A DNA stretch of 64,000 bases, taken from Sternotherus odoratus (lineage: Eukaryota > Chordata > Testudines > Kinosternidae). Location: the NCBI GenBank assembly GCA_032164245.1, contig JAVMKO010000002.1, forward strand, positions 61,475,840 through 61,539,839, given 5' to 3'. The notes under the pieces are model-generated. The model had not been told where the DNA came from and searched no databases. It worked only from the letters and a program-made list of their open reading frames with translations. Made by a program: the position numbers and the translations under genes. Positions 26,501-36,481 of the stretch are shown here, one piece after another; position 1 is the first letter of the stretch, and every line of letters starts with the position of its first letter.

Positions 26501-29500
26501 TGTTCCCTGAAGACCCCAAACCAGGATAGAACTTACTCAAGTTCCATTGACTCCATTGCTTATGTGCTATACTGAATGAAGCTTTCCTGAACCAGGGCCT
26601 GAATCTATTACAATAATTAACTCTTTGTATTTTACCCAGTAATACTAACCATAAATTCATCTAGATAGTTCCCTCTGTTAATAAAGGGACATAGCATGTA
26701 CTTAGTCTTTTCGGTTTAAGCATGTTTCAGTCTGCCAGGGTTTTCTGGTTTGTTTGTTTGTGTTTGGATTAACCACGTTCATGCTATCTCCAGAACTCAT
26801 CACAAGCACATCACACTCATGGACTTTATAAAATTCCCGACTGTTTTGATTCACTGTGTATGCAAGCCAAAGCTGTCTCCTTTGTTTCCCAAATCATAGT
26901 GGTACAGCAGGCCACCTCAGCCTTCCTGTCTGCACCTCATGTCAGGTCTTTTTTCTAGTGTACTGTACAGAGCAGCAAAACAGGAAGGTAAGGTACACAG
27001 AACTGAACTCAGCTGCTCTGTAGCTGGAGAATGAATGTAGGTTGTGGGGGTCTTTATGGCAGGAATCCTCACAATATTTGTTTGTACTGCAACCCGCACA
27101 AAGGGACCCTGATCTCAGTATGGTCTCTGGCTCTAGTGTAATGCAACTCCACCACCACCACAAGGATAGTGGGCTGAGTTCTGCCTACTGCTTGGAAGCA
27201 GTGAAACACATACAATGGAAATTTTATGATCCAATACTATGACGGTTACAATGCCCTGGGGACAAAGTCTGGTTTCTTGGCAGACTTGGACTCAAAGCAT
27301 CAGATATGTCATACTGCTGGAACCCATTTTAACTGTTCTCATATCTCAGAGATACACTGATCTTCTCATCCCTCATTTCCTGTAGATGTCAAGTCTATCT
27401 CTGCATTTTCCTGTAGTGCTTAAAGCACCCTTCACCTAAGGCAGCCTTTGAAGGATTATTTCAAAGTCCTGACTTCTCATGAGACAACAAACATATTAGA
27501 TATTCATACCATGCTCATTACTGATATCTGAACACCAGTGTCTACCTATGCTCATTGTGTTCAGGTATTGGAGTCCAGCCTAGAATGTCTACATGTTTCT
27601 GCTCAAGATGGCAAAGCTCCTTTCCTGTTATGAGCCTCTTAACTGTGGGCTTGCCAGCTACTAACAACGAGCTTCCTTCTTTCCCATCCATCAGGTCCTC
27701 ACCTCCTCCAAGCAAGCAAAGAACACAAACTGCATGGTACTCAGTCTGTCTTAGAAAGACTGAGCCTGAGTTAACTCCACCAGGATTTGTACCTTTGGTT
27801 CCAGAGTGTGTAGCCATTACAAACCTGAAGCATAGGCATCCAAGTCACCCTTCTAGCTGCTTTTGTATTATCAGCTATGCAGATGAATTTTATTTCTATC
27901 TGCTACCATAGGTTTGTACATATTTAGTTCCATTTTCAAGATACAATGTATTAAAATTCAGATGCAAATCTGACTCTCAAACTAGCTATCCTTACTCATG
28001 CAATAAATCATATTGGCCGTGTGATTACTCATCAGAGTAGGGAGTTGTATAACTGAGCCCATAATTTGGTACAGAGGTATATAGTAACTGACATGCATAG
28101 TGTTACTTTTCAAGATGTGGGAAAATCTCTTAAATTTTGGTTAATAGAAATAGAAGTCTTGAGACAGCGATTGATGGAAACAGCTTTCTAAAAAATTAAA
28201 CATGGCTTCATCTCCTTTCAGATCTGTAGATCAGTCCAGAAGAGTTTGTTATGATAGCATTTACCAAATAGTTGCCTGTATATGCAGAAGACTTGCTAAA
28301 CCAACTGCTTATCATGTACTGAATGTCAGCTATTGTATTTCCCAATGAGTCAGCAAATGCGTCATTCAAGCCTTTAGGAAGAAATTCTTCAGCAAAAAAA
28401 TCATTGACAGAAGATGCCAGTAGAGTAGCTCACATTCATAGAGTTTTATTACCAATCAGAACAAAGTAAAAAGAGAGGCCAAATTATTTTTCCTTTGCTC
28501 ACCTGGAGGTAATTTTTCACCAGTTCCCATTTTAGTTTGATGAGAGAGTCAATTATCTGATGTGTCAGGAATCCCAGCATTCCTACTCCTATTCCAATTA
28601 GCCCCATCAACAGCCATCGATCCCAGTCAGTTCTAAAGATGGAACAGTAACATTAGTCCTTTGCAGCGAGCTCAGGGTGGTTTCTCAAATTGTCTCCCAC
28701 AAAAAGGTATGCTTGTTTCGATTATTATCTGTGACTGAAAGAGAGGCCAAACCACACAAACCTGCTATATTAAGCAGAAAACAACATCTACTACAAAAAG
28801 CCATCTTCCTTTGGGAATCAGTTACATTTGGCTAAGGAGCTAGATAATGCTACTTTAAAATATATTTTATTGTAGATACAACACAACACAAACACACAGA
28901 GGGATCTCAACACCCTTGTCACCCAAGGGGCAAGAAGTAATATTGCTGTATCCGAGCACCAAAAAAAAGTAAAGAAAGCGAGGAATACTTGTAGCACCTT
29001 ACAGACTAATCAGTTTATTTCAGCATAAGCTTTCGTGGGCTATAGCCTACTTCATCGGAGCTATAGCCCATGAAAATGTATGCTGAAATAAACTGGTTAG
29101 TCTCCAAGGGGCTACAAGTATTCCTCACTTTTTTTTATGGATACAGACTAACACGGCTGCTATTCTTGAACCAGTCACAAAAAAAGTAAGTTGTTTTTCC
29201 TCTTTTCTAGTGACTTCAGTGCTCATGGAGGCACCAGAAACTGAAGTTTTCTATTATCCATGGCCATCATATGTTATAGCTGTGCTGTTGGTATTGCACA
29301 TATCGCCACCCTGTTGAACATCCCTGACTTGAAGGGACCACCCCATTGGCAGTCTCTTCAGGTCTATGTATTGCTTGGTCTCTGCTGAGAGATAAAGGGG
29401 CCACCAATAAGCATCAACTATAGTGAAGATTTTTGCAGGGGGAATACCTGGGAAGTGATCGGAGGTCAGCAACTCATTTCAGAGCAACCACCTAACAGGC

Positions 29501-31135
29501 ATCACATAGTAAAACCAACTTTAGGACACTACCATCCTGGGTAAGATTTTTTACCAATAACTTATTGGGAAAAGGCGCTAAAATCTTACATATACACAAC
29601 CATTGGGGCATTATAATATCCCTCCAGGTAGGCCTTTTACTGTGTTTTCCCCAGTTTTAGTTAATGCATTATACAAAGCATAAATTATATAAACTAGAGG
29701 CAAAGGCATAATTTTATATATCCCTTAAGTACAGTGCACATCTATGATGTTATACAAATAATTACTGGTTAGTCTAAGGCATTATTTACTGATAAATCAT
29801 CCCTGACAGAGATTACTTATTTCTTGGGATCATAAAACATTTCTGGAGAGAACATTTTTGGCTTTAGAATTCAACAAGTTCAGATATTTGCAAGAAATTT
29901 CCCCTAAAAAGGATACCCTAAAATCCCTTGCATAGTCTTTAACACACCTTTTCCTTCCAAATTGAACAATGGCCTATACCATTTGCATGCTCAGTAAGGT
30001 ATAAGTATTTCCATGGAAGTGACATTGAATAAAAAGGTTAGTTGTCCAGTTGCCCCCCTTTCTGGCTATGAGTACTTGAAACCATTTTCTTAAATGGTGA
30101 AATAAATGAAAAGACCATTCATTCCCTTACCCCCTTCATTTTGCGAGCATCTTTTACAAGTACTAAATTCACTTTATTGTTATTAAAATATGGCTTTGCA
30201 GTTCAGTAGCAACTTGTATCTAATTAGCTCAGTGCACTTTGTGAGTATTGGTGAATTGAGTGTCTCAGAACCTCTCTAAGATATAAAATGGTTGGAGTCT
30301 ACATATTCTGAGCTAGAGAAAGAGCATAAGAAAATATTCTAAGACAGATGCACAAGGAAATGGGTTGTATTTATATAGCTAGAAATTGAACAAAATCTAG
30401 GTCTTCTGGTGTCCAGTCTAGGGTATGAGCCACAAGACCATTCTGCCTCCCCAACTCTAAAAAATATTTTATTTGTGATCTCATGATTCTAGTGTCTACT
30501 TAACTTATTGACCCAGCCTTCTGAGCATCTTTCGCAAGAGGAAAGATAGAGCTAGCTTAAACTTCTTGGGTGACCTTAGCCAAATATTTATTCTGTGCCT
30601 CAGTCACCAGCTGTAAAATGAAAATAATACTTTTCCATCTCTCAGGAGTGCTACAAAAATGAATTCATCAGTATTTGTGGGGCTCTCAAACCACAATGGA
30701 GAGGTGCACACATCAGTAAATAGACTTTTTGCTATTTTGAAATGGGTTTTTGAAGAAATGCACTCTCTATAAAGACCTACACACTTCCTTTTTTTTTTGG
30801 TTTATCTCTAGTTTGTTGATAATCAGAGTTAAAAACAAGTTGCCTGTGATCTAGGAGGAACAGGACAATACATATTGGGGGCATTGTTACCTGTATGTTT
30901 TCTCCTGTAGCCACTTCTTGTAAACTCTACTGTGTGAAGGCAAATAATCCAAACTCTCGTGGGGTGCTTGACATTCTTTCTTCTCCTTTCTGCAATTAGA
31001 GTTTGCTAAGCCATCTCGCTTGCTGATGCCACACCTCCTAGGATCCAGAGAATGAATCAAATCAGGCCTTTCTTCTATCAGCAGCATCTGCTCTTCACTA
31101 TTATCCACGCACCTCTTACAGGAAAGAAGGGACAT
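11783..31135 (-). CDS. CLC-6/7-type chloride/proton antiporter gene, 5' half (seven exons, partial)
   Basis: Seven exons on the minus strand (30891-31135, 28503-28632, 26089-26169, 25008-25183, 23130-23222, 18416-18659, 11783-11977) join in one frame with GT/AG ends at all six introns, giving about 388 residues. The product is a membrane CLC protein. ESLDY (60-64) matches the N-terminal motif of endolysosomal CLC-6/CLC-7, so Cl-/H+ exchange in an intracellular membrane is the inferred role. Landmarks: first membrane helix after WDRW, PSGLPE (160-165) where CLC-7 has GSGIPQ, GPEGPMIH (202-209) with the gating-glutamate position kept, FRAPVGG and the Glu pair 270-271 (proton-glutamate region). 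CLC-7 is about 800 residues, so the second half and the CBS domains are missing here and not found between 1 and 11782. UBE2V2 lies 5' of it in the same orientation. Not orthologous by location to human CLCN7 or CLCN6. Family call is firm; the paralogue is unnamed. Confidence 0.9.
12472..12595. mobile_element. Small MITE, AGGGTGA...TCACCCT type, copy 1
   Basis: 124 bp from AGGGTGATCAGG to CTCTGGTCACCCT, inverted ends, with TTTTTCTTATATAGGTTCCT inside. The same element occurs at 19808-19930. Confidence 0.75.
12596..14699. other. CLC intron, possible LTR remnant near 12835-13260
   Basis: The stretch with ACCTATTTTGTCTTATGCGT and GCCTGGTCATTGTATTAACC resembles a repetitive retroviral LTR seen in turtles, but no ends or target duplication could be defined. 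Overlapping open frames at 13590-13951 show no domain. Confidence 0.3.
14700..15830 (+). mobile_element. Old CR1-like LINE remnant interrupted by a MIR SINE
   Basis: Parts before 14985 (CATCAGTTGTGGGCACCAC, AGCAATGAAAAATGATC) and after about 15560 (AGACATTTATGTAAAAAATA, AATATCCAGTGCTATATTGG, AACCCTCAGACTTCAG) match the order of a diverged amniote CR1-type LINE tail. Heavily mutated, no frame. Confidence 0.5.
14985..15175 (+). mobile_element. MIR / CORE-SINE
   Basis: CCCAGTTCTGCCAGTGGCCT followed by TGTGACCTTGGGCAAGTTAT and TTTCCTCATCTGTAAATTTC is the MIR core, then a 3' tail with TATAAAGTGC. Confidence 0.88.
15831..17203. repeat. CLC intron with a small palindromic repeat at 16735-16829
   Basis: GGCTGGGATTTTCAAAGCTC at the left and GATAATCCCAGCC at the right form an inverted pair with an inner GGGAATTGGGCGGCTAA. 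This is a common amniote palindromic MITE. Nothing else recognised. Confidence 0.5.
17204..17624. mobile_element. hAT (Charlie-like) non-autonomous element
   Basis: 421 bp with inverted ends CAGGGGTGGCCAACCTG and CAGGTTGGCCACCCCTG, perfect over 17 bp. Flanks TGTTAAAA and CTTTAAGA are a decayed 8-bp target duplication. GC-rich interior, no transposase. Confidence 0.85.
17625..18415. other. CLC intron segment without recognised elements
   Basis: Ordinary AT-rich DNA; no exon or transposon seen. Confidence 0.4.
18416..18659 (-). CDS. CLC gene exon with FRAPVGG and Glu-Glu motif
   Basis: 244 nt, residues 243-323. Acceptor CATGTTGTAG|GAGG, donor TTTTGG|GTATGT. It contains RNFITAGAGAGIASVF, then FRAPVGGLLFTLEEVASFW, aligning with FGAPVGGVLFSLEEGASFW of CLC-7. 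The Glu pair includes the internal proton-glutamate position of exchangers, so proton coupling appears retained. The Arg in FRAPVGG replaces the Gly of CLC-7; plant CLCs also have Arg there as I recall them. The exon ends in the loop before the next helix (FFKAEKRILFW). Confidence 0.95.
19311..19400 (+). repeat. SINE-like GTAGCCGTGTTAGTCTG repeat, truncated copy
   Basis: TCAGAGAGGTAGCCGTGTTA, then TCCTGTGGCACCTTAAAGAC, ending at AAGCATAAG. Same family as 41937-42071, 50850-51240, 28976-29172 and 53538-53645. Confidence 0.75.
19808..19930. mobile_element. Small MITE, AGGGTGA...TCA(C/T)CCT type, copy 2
   Basis: 123 bp from AGGGTGACCAGATGTCCC to GTCTGGTCATCCT, with TTTTTCTTATATAGGCACCT inside. 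Closer to an intact element than copy 1. Confidence 0.78.
20241..20535. mobile_element. Tigger/pogo-like MITE with TA target duplication
   Basis: 295 bp with inverted ends CAGTAGACTCTCGATTATC and GGATAACGGAGAGTCTACTG, flanked by TA on both sides (20239-20240, 20536-20537). This is the Tc1/mariner-pogo signature. No transposase. Confidence 0.85.
20755..20970 (+). mobile_element. CR1 LINE 3' end
   Basis: GACTGGATGCCTTTCTATAA and TGATCTAATGGTCCCTTCTG are the CR1 tail, ending near ATCTTTTATT. Confidence 0.75.
21410..21705. mobile_element. MITE-like repeat
   Basis: Contains TCAGGCTTGTGGGACTTGGG and CAGTGTAGACATGTGGGC at the left and TACAAGCCCAAGTCACATGA and GTGTAGACATGC at the right, an inverted arrangement typical of turtle MITEs. 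Ends approximate. Confidence 0.5.
21706..23129. other. CLC intron segment
   Basis: No exon or clear transposon. Around 22360-22445 a diverged repeat (TGACTTCAGTGGGAGTATTT) is common in reptile DNA. Confidence 0.35.
23130..23222 (-). CDS. CLC gene exon between pore helices
   Basis: 93 nt: completes Gly211, encodes residues 212-241 and two bases of Lys242. Acceptor TTATTTCAG|GGC, donor GCTGATAA|GTATGT. It carries the variable stretch after the gating motif, the counterpart of the CLC-7 segment with EYFRRDTEKRDF; here it reads FFTRFWNSADKRNF across the next junction. Identified mainly by position and phase. Confidence 0.85.
23515..23544. repeat. (GA)n microsatellite
   Basis: About 15 uninterrupted GA units next to the fold-back repeat that starts at 23545. 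Confidence 0.9.
23545..23745. repeat. Fold-back SINE-like repeat
   Basis: The left arm (23545-23619, with CACCAACTTCTGTTAGTG and TTGAGCCACACAAAGC) is the inverted copy of the right arm (about 23620-23690, with GCTTGTGTGGCTCAAAAGC and CACTAGCCGAAGTTGG), nearly without a loop. The unpaired tail continues TCTCTAATATTCTGGGAGCG to about 23745. Confidence 0.75.
23765..24185. repeat. Unclassified GC-rich interspersed repeat
   Basis: GC-rich block bounded by CATGACAAAAATCTTAGAC and TGACAAAATCTTAACC as near-direct copies. Has internal repeats of the type GTGGCTGGGAG / GTGGCTAGGAG / GTGGTTGAGAG. No coding content. Confidence 0.45.
24445..24722. mobile_element. CpG-rich MITE with strong internal palindromes
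   Basis: Begins AGGGTATGTCTTCACTACC. Contains the palindromic CCGCCGGATCGGCGG and GATCGATTTCTC paired with GAGAAATCGATC around TCTTGTGAAGAC. Sharply more GC-rich than the surrounding intron; the right end is near CCGTAGTGGGGATCAGCCC. Confidence 0.6.
25008..25183 (-). CDS. CLC gene exon with both N-half pore motifs
   Basis: 176 nt, residues 153-210 plus two bases of Gly211. Acceptor TCTTTACAG|TTC, donor CTTGGG|GTAAGG. It contains PSGLPEVIGFLNG, aligning with GSGIPQIKCFLNG of CLC-7, and GLFCGPEGPMIHLG, aligning with the gating-glutamate motif GLAVGKEGPMIHSG. Ser161 and Glu204 keep the anion-coordinating Ser and gating Glu; the residues before them, normally Gly and Lys, are both Pro here. A clear CLC signature exon. 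Confidence 0.95.
25184..26088. other. CLC intron
   Basis: AT-rich, no recognised repeat or exon. Confidence 0.5.
26089..26169 (-). CDS. CLC gene exon, 27-codon membrane segment
   Basis: 81 nt, phase 0 on both sides (residues 126-152). Acceptor AAACTGGCAG|AACGG, donor GTGGTG|GTAAGT. After NGNFHMTW comes a hydrophobic stretch (ICMLGSGLAMIVVSSGLVV) that fits the CLC helix just before the first anion-binding motif. It joins directly to the PSGLP exon in frame. Confidence 0.85.
26170..28502. other. CLC intron
   Basis: No exon or clear transposon. Open frames at 26917-27163 and 27542-27911 lack domains. Confidence 0.4.
28503..28632 (-). CDS. CLC gene exon, first transmembrane helices
   Basis: 130 nt: one base completes the Arg codon, then 43 codons (residues 83-125). 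Acceptor CATCTTTAG|AACTG, donor CTCCAG|GTGAGC. It starts TDWDRWLLMGLIG and continues with a glycine-rich hydrophobic helix, then a more polar stretch ending KWELVKNYLQ. This corresponds to the RWVICALIG region of CLC-7, the first helix after the cytosolic N-terminus. Confidence 0.88.
28976..29172 (-). repeat. Fold-back SINE-like repeat
   Basis: The left arm 28978-29047 (AGGAATACTTGTAGCACCTT to TTTCGTGGGCTATAGC) pairs with the right arm 29059-29128 (GCTATAGCCCATGAAAATG to GGCTACAAGTATTCCTC) across an 11-base loop. The right arm continues to GGATACAGACTAACACGGCT, the head of the GTAGCCGTGTTAGTCTG family in minus orientation. Confidence 0.85.
29176..30890. repeat. CLC intron with MIR/CORE-SINE fragments
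   Basis: 30360-30460 (GGTCTTCTGGTGTCCAGTCT, CCACAAGACCATTCTGCCTC) looks like a reverse SINE head. 30560-30720 (TGGGTGACCTTAGCCAAATA, CTCAGTCACCAGCTGTAAAA) is a diverged plus-strand MIR core. Confidence 0.55.
30891..31135 (-). CDS. CLC gene, N-terminal coding exon (ESLDY exon)
   Basis: Encodes a hydrophilic cytosolic N-terminus of 81 residues plus two bases of an Arg codon, rich in charged residues and Cys, with ESLDY at 60-64. Donor reads CATACAG|GTAACA. The start is uncertain. ATG at 31133-31135 is the first Met, but the frame stays open upstream to a TAG at 31190-31192, and an AG at 31138-31139 preceded by GGTTTT could be an acceptor. This may therefore be exon 2 of a longer gene whose first exon was not found. 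I used the ATG because it gives a plausible N-terminus. Confidence 0.82.
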
Positions 31136-34100
31136 TTCTAAAACCCCAAGAATCGTTGTATTGACAAGAACTATTTGAGACAGAACACACTAGTCACTTT
31201 GCTTCCCAATGAAGGGTACAGATGGAAAAATACACCAGGGTAGTGTACTCTACCTGTTCAGCAGTGACTGGCTGACTTATGTTGTGGGTTTGGTTTGTTG
31301 TGACCTTACATAGATCTGGCTTGTTTGTGTCACTGAGAGCTTGTATGAACTAGAACTGGTGAAGAATTCACTTGACGTACAGGGATTTAGTTGTGGATTG
31401 GTGAATCATAAATAATTCTAGCTTTTCCTCAATGACTGTACAAGTGAAGAAGCAGCTTTTAAAAGGGGGGGGGATTAAAATGTCAACTGAACATGTGTTG
31501 GGTTCTTCAAAAGTCTTGGTTAACTCATATAAATGTAATAAAATACTATAGTGCTGAAGCATTTGAAGCAATAAATTGAACCCTGAGTACTGTGTATGCA
31601 CTGTCCATAAAATGATTGCATCTGATACAAGCATAAACAGGGCCATGCTACAGAATTCAGCTTCTGATCCAAACATCCTCAAACACTGGGGGTGTCCAGC
31701 TCAGGCACATGCTTAATTATAAACTACTGAACTGTGTGTCTCATTTCACTTAAATTCATCACCAACACCTGCCTACATACTTTAATCACAAATCATGTAC
31801 AATCTTGAGAGTAGGGCACAATGAATGTTAAAGCTCTTTGAAACCCTAAAAATGGACATTGAAGTGAATTCAAATGCTTTCTATTTTTTAACACTTGAAA
31901 ATTATATGACCATTTATTTAAAAAGGACTTAAATGGCACAAGTAAAGAGGGTTGAAAAAAAAATTTGAACAAATTAACTCTACAACACAAATTCATAAGA
32001 TTCTTTGCTTCTCTAAAAACACAGTAAATAAGAAATACTTTTGTTGCTGAGGGAACATAATCTCTCTCTTGGTTTTTCGATTTTTATTTAATTATTTGTT
32101 TTCTTCTTTTTCTATTAAAGAAAAACACTCAACTGAAACGCTCATTAAATCCTGAAATTTATTTCTACTCTGGCAAACAGGTCTGAGGCGAACTTAATAG
32201 AAGGGAGAAAAGACCACCAGAAACCAGCAAAGCACAACCACTCAGTAGTGGCATTTTTATGAGTACATATTGTCAGATGAGGGCAGACCAGTCTGCACAT
32301 ACTTCAGATGATCAGAAATATTTACTGTAAACAGAAAATAAAGTAACAATACTGTGTGCTTGCCTTCTGTGGTGAAGGCTTTTGATAATTCATAACAGGA
32401 CAGAGGAGGATAGATCTGCTACGTTCCAGCTGCTATATACGGTTGGCTTTGCAATGATATAATATGGAAAAGTTACAGCAGATTCGTTCAAACGTGGCAT
32501 GAATGCTTCCTGGTCAGACTGCAAGAGATGAGTGTTAAATGGCTGGGGTAAGAAGAATCACTAAATGTGATTTCTGGTTAACTGGAAAAAATGCATGAAA
32601 AGATAGATACGTCTTCTATTTTATAATGATCTCACACCCGCATTATCTATCCACCTACATCCTTATACCATGTGCCCATTGCTCTAGTATCTGAGTGCTA
32701 TATTGGTCCTTTGCTTCAAAGACTTTCAAAGGCACTCTACTGATTACAACAAAGAATTGTGATCTTCCCTCAAACCCTGAGTAAAAGGAGAATAGCCAGA
32801 GAGATGGAGAATGAGGTCCCTTTAGGGAAAATGTTAGTGCTATCCTTAATTTGTGTACTTGGTGCTGGGATACCATATCACAGAAATAGGTGCATTAGGA
32901 ATACCTGAGGTACTCTTGACAGAGCTATAACAAGAAACTATTTCAACACCATTGAAGTACAGCTAACCTGAGGGGAACCCAGCGATTGTTTACCGGTACA
33001 TAGAAACACCATGCAACAGTTCAGGGCAGAGAGTGAAGAATCTTTTTTCCAATTGACACTGCAGGCACAACAATAATCTGAGTTGGAATTCAGCTGACCT
33101 TTACCTACAGAGTATTAGGGTCTTTAATGACCACAAGTAGCCAAACTCTTGGCTTTGCTCCTCAGAGTGATAAAATGTATGTTGTAATTAAATACTAACA
33201 TTTGTGTGCTGGTTTTGCTTGGATTTATAATTCTGCTCCAAATTCAAAATGGGGAGGAGGGCAGTAGGAGAGAGTGTACAGAAAAAGAAACTACCCATTG
33301 ATGTCAGTGGAGACAGGATTTCACCCGATGTATTTATTTATGTACATCTTGTATGCAGGAGAGATTATATATATATATAATTTTATACAATATATAAATA
33401 TTTTGGGTTACATTTGTGTGTGTATGTATGGCCCTGTATATAATAATGTTCATACTGTGTATATGAAGATAAAAATCTACTGAACAGGCATAGAAATGAG
33501 TGAAACATACCTAAATAACTGAAATTCTGGAGAAAGGGGATCAGGCTAAAAATCAAGCTGTTCCTCACAGATAGCATAAATATGCCTCATTCCAAATTTA
33601 CTTTTTGGTTTACACAACAGATTATATCTACGTGATCTCATAAATAGAGAGACAGTCAATCTCCTGTACTTGTGTGGCCGAGCTCTACTTTTTGCTCTTC
33701 TTGGGTGCCAGGTGGTATTTTAGGCTCACACCCCCTTTTTCAGTCAGACTTAACTCTAGACATAACCCCTCCAAAATTTTGAAGCAAATTAACGAAGTCA
33801 ACTTGTTGTGTGGTGTAAGTGTATAAATTTTGCAATGCAACAGAGAACATTCAACACTTTGAAAGGGCTTGTCTACTCGCTACAGGTGTAATGCTTTCGC
33901 TAGCCTCTCGGTTGGCCAATGTTTTTATATCACGTTTCTGAAATTAAAACTCTGCTTAATTCCTTCAGATAGACAGTTCTTTGGAGGGCTGCTTAGACCC
34001 TGTTAATGCTTCCACATGACCCTAAGGAAATTTTTAATTAAGGTATTTTTTTTCTTGTGGACCAAAGTCACTGCACAGAGTTCAGTTTGATCTCCACTGG

Positions 34101-35269
34101 GAGGATGAAGGGCTTTTTCATTCATGTCAGAACTCAGCTTGAGTCCCAAAGAGTCTAGATGTTTCAAACCTCATTATTACACAACTAAACCATCTACTCT
34201 GCTTTATCCAACACTGGTATGAATTTTCCCTTTTATTCAATGAAGGTGCTTTAAGGGTACACATCTTGTCTTGCATAGTATAATGAGGAAGAAGAGCTCT
34301 ACTGCTTTCTATGACAGATTCCCTCTTCTTCAAAATCCGTGCCAGAAATCTCCTTAGTCTTTGGCCTTCTTCCAAAGCGGACTCCTCCACTGAATTCTGG
34401 AAGGTGGTCACTGGTGAATTCTACCACCATTGCCTCCACAATATTAGTTATTGGAATCCCTCACACTAGAGCAAAGGAGAGATTTCTGGCAGGAGAATGA
34501 AGACTTGCATGTGTAACCATAAGGCCCGAATCCCCAGAAGGAAAAAGTGCTGCCAGAGAGAGCTTTGTTTGTATAGGCTACTTACCCATAATTCCTTTAT
34601 AGAAGCTTTGCATCACCATAAATATACATGAACTTTGGGGGTTACTCTACTCCCAGAGATATCTGTGGATATAAACTGCCCAATGACCATTTTATCTAGG
34701 TGACTCTCCTGAGGAATTTTAACTTTTTGTACTGGAAGGTGTACAGACACCAGACACATGCTCAATTACTTGGCACCCCAGTTTAAATCAGGCATAGGAG
34801 AGATGTTAAGAAACATATAGTGTACATATATAAACTGTATATACTTAATTGTATCCATCTCTCTCACCATCAATATATCACTTTTCTTAGATAATAAGAA
34901 TTTGGGAGGCAGTGATCATGCCTCCCAAACACAACAGTGCATAGTCTTCCTTGGGCACTATTGTAATACAGATAATAGTGATTGTGCATCATTATACCTG
35001 TACATTCTAGATCAAAAAAATCACAAAAGGAATGTGGAACAGAGCACTGGAGATTGATATATAACTTTGTTATTTGTATAACAAGGAAGTTTCAATCAAA
35101 TTCAAAGGAGATGATCCAGTATGTTTTCAACTATATTATATATTTTTTAAACTACTGGGAAGTTGTGTTCATTACTGTCAGTCAGTGGCACTAGAACCTT
35201 ATATAACGGTCAGAATATAAAATTCAAATTCTCCATTAAACTGTTTTGCTTTCAATCTATTCATCCAAC
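31136..35269. other. 5' side of the known CLC exons, no exon recognised
   Basis: A first exon or promoter for the CLC gene may be here or further right; none could be fixed. No CpG island is apparent. Open frames at 31368-31682 and 34127-34411 (minus) show no family match. Confidence 0.35.
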
Positions 35270-35366
35270 AGATTTTTGCCCCAGATACCTAAATGGCCCC
35301 CTGAAAGATTGAACTCATAACCCTGGGTTTAGCAGGCCAATGCTCAAACCACTGAGAAGTCACTAA
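35270..35366 (-). mobile_element. tRNA-headed SINE (Cry I type), truncated
   Basis: On the minus strand: CAGTGGTTTGAGCATTGGCC, then CCCAGGGTTATGAGTTCAAT, with tRNA A- and B-box-like segments. Lacks the CR1-like tail of the copy at 55978-56166. Confidence 0.75.
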
Positions 35367-35440
35367 AAATCCAATCTGTTACATTACCAATCAGGTTAAG
35401 ATTATTATTGGATTTCAAAACAACATATCAATGTTAAATA

Positions 35441-36423
35441 CAGTGAAACCTCGATTTAACAGACTAATTGGGGCGAGGGGGTGTCCGTTAAATCAGAAAG
35501 TCCGTTATTTAAGAAAGTAGGTTTTCCGAATGCATATGTTAAAAAATTGACTTTTGTGTAATTAAAATTAAGTACTGTATGTATGAAAAGTTTAATTTCA
35601 CAGAAAAGTGTTCTATTATTGCTTATGTACTCAGCGTAGTTTTGAGACTAATAAACGAGTATGCGATCTAAATCGAAATAAATAAACATTTTTCTGAAAA
35701 CACACTTTACTGTACTTATATTTAACTAAACAAATAAACAATGTTCTTAAAAATGAAGCAAAATTTAAATTTTATAAAAAGAAAGGAAAAAAACCCCAAA
35801 CCGAGCTGTGGGAGCAGCAGCCCCACTGCCACCACAGAGAGGGGGCCGCAACCCGCAGCCGGAAACCAGCCCGCCCGCAGCCGGAAACCAGCGGCTGCAA
35901 CCCCGGCGGCCACAGAGAGCGGACAGTCAGTCCGCACGGGTCCCGGCTTCCGGGACCCGCCAGCAAGTCCAGCAGCTGCGGGGAGCCGGGCGGCAGCCCC
36001 CCACCCCGCAGCTTCAGCCTCGGGCGGCAGGAGAGCAGACACAGGTCCCGGCTCCGGGGACCCACCAGCAAGCCCAGCTGCTGCGGAGAGCCACAGCCCC
36101 CCCCCCCCCCCCCCGCACGCAGCTTCAGCCTCGGGCGGCAGCAAGCCCAGCTGCTGGGGGGAGCTGGGCGGCATTCCCCCCCCCCCCCGGCAGCTTCAGC
36201 CTCGGGCGGCAGGAGAGCGGACACAGGTCCCGGCTCCCGGGACCCACCAGCAAGCCCAGCTGCTGCGGAGAGCCACAGCCCCCCCCTCCCCCCCCCCCCG
36301 CAGCTTCAGCCTGGGGCGGCAGCAAGCCCAGCTGCTGCGGAGAGGTGGGACACACACACACACACCCCGGCAGCTTCAGCCTCGGACGGCAGCAAACCCA
36401 GCTGCTGCGGAGAGGCAGGCAGT

Positions 36424-36481
<58 letters not shown>

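Noticed and set aside
34127..34411. Minus-strand frame of 94 codons with a charged start, considered as a CLC 5' exon
   Set aside because: No CLC or other family resemblance and no consistent donor in phase with the ESLDY exon.
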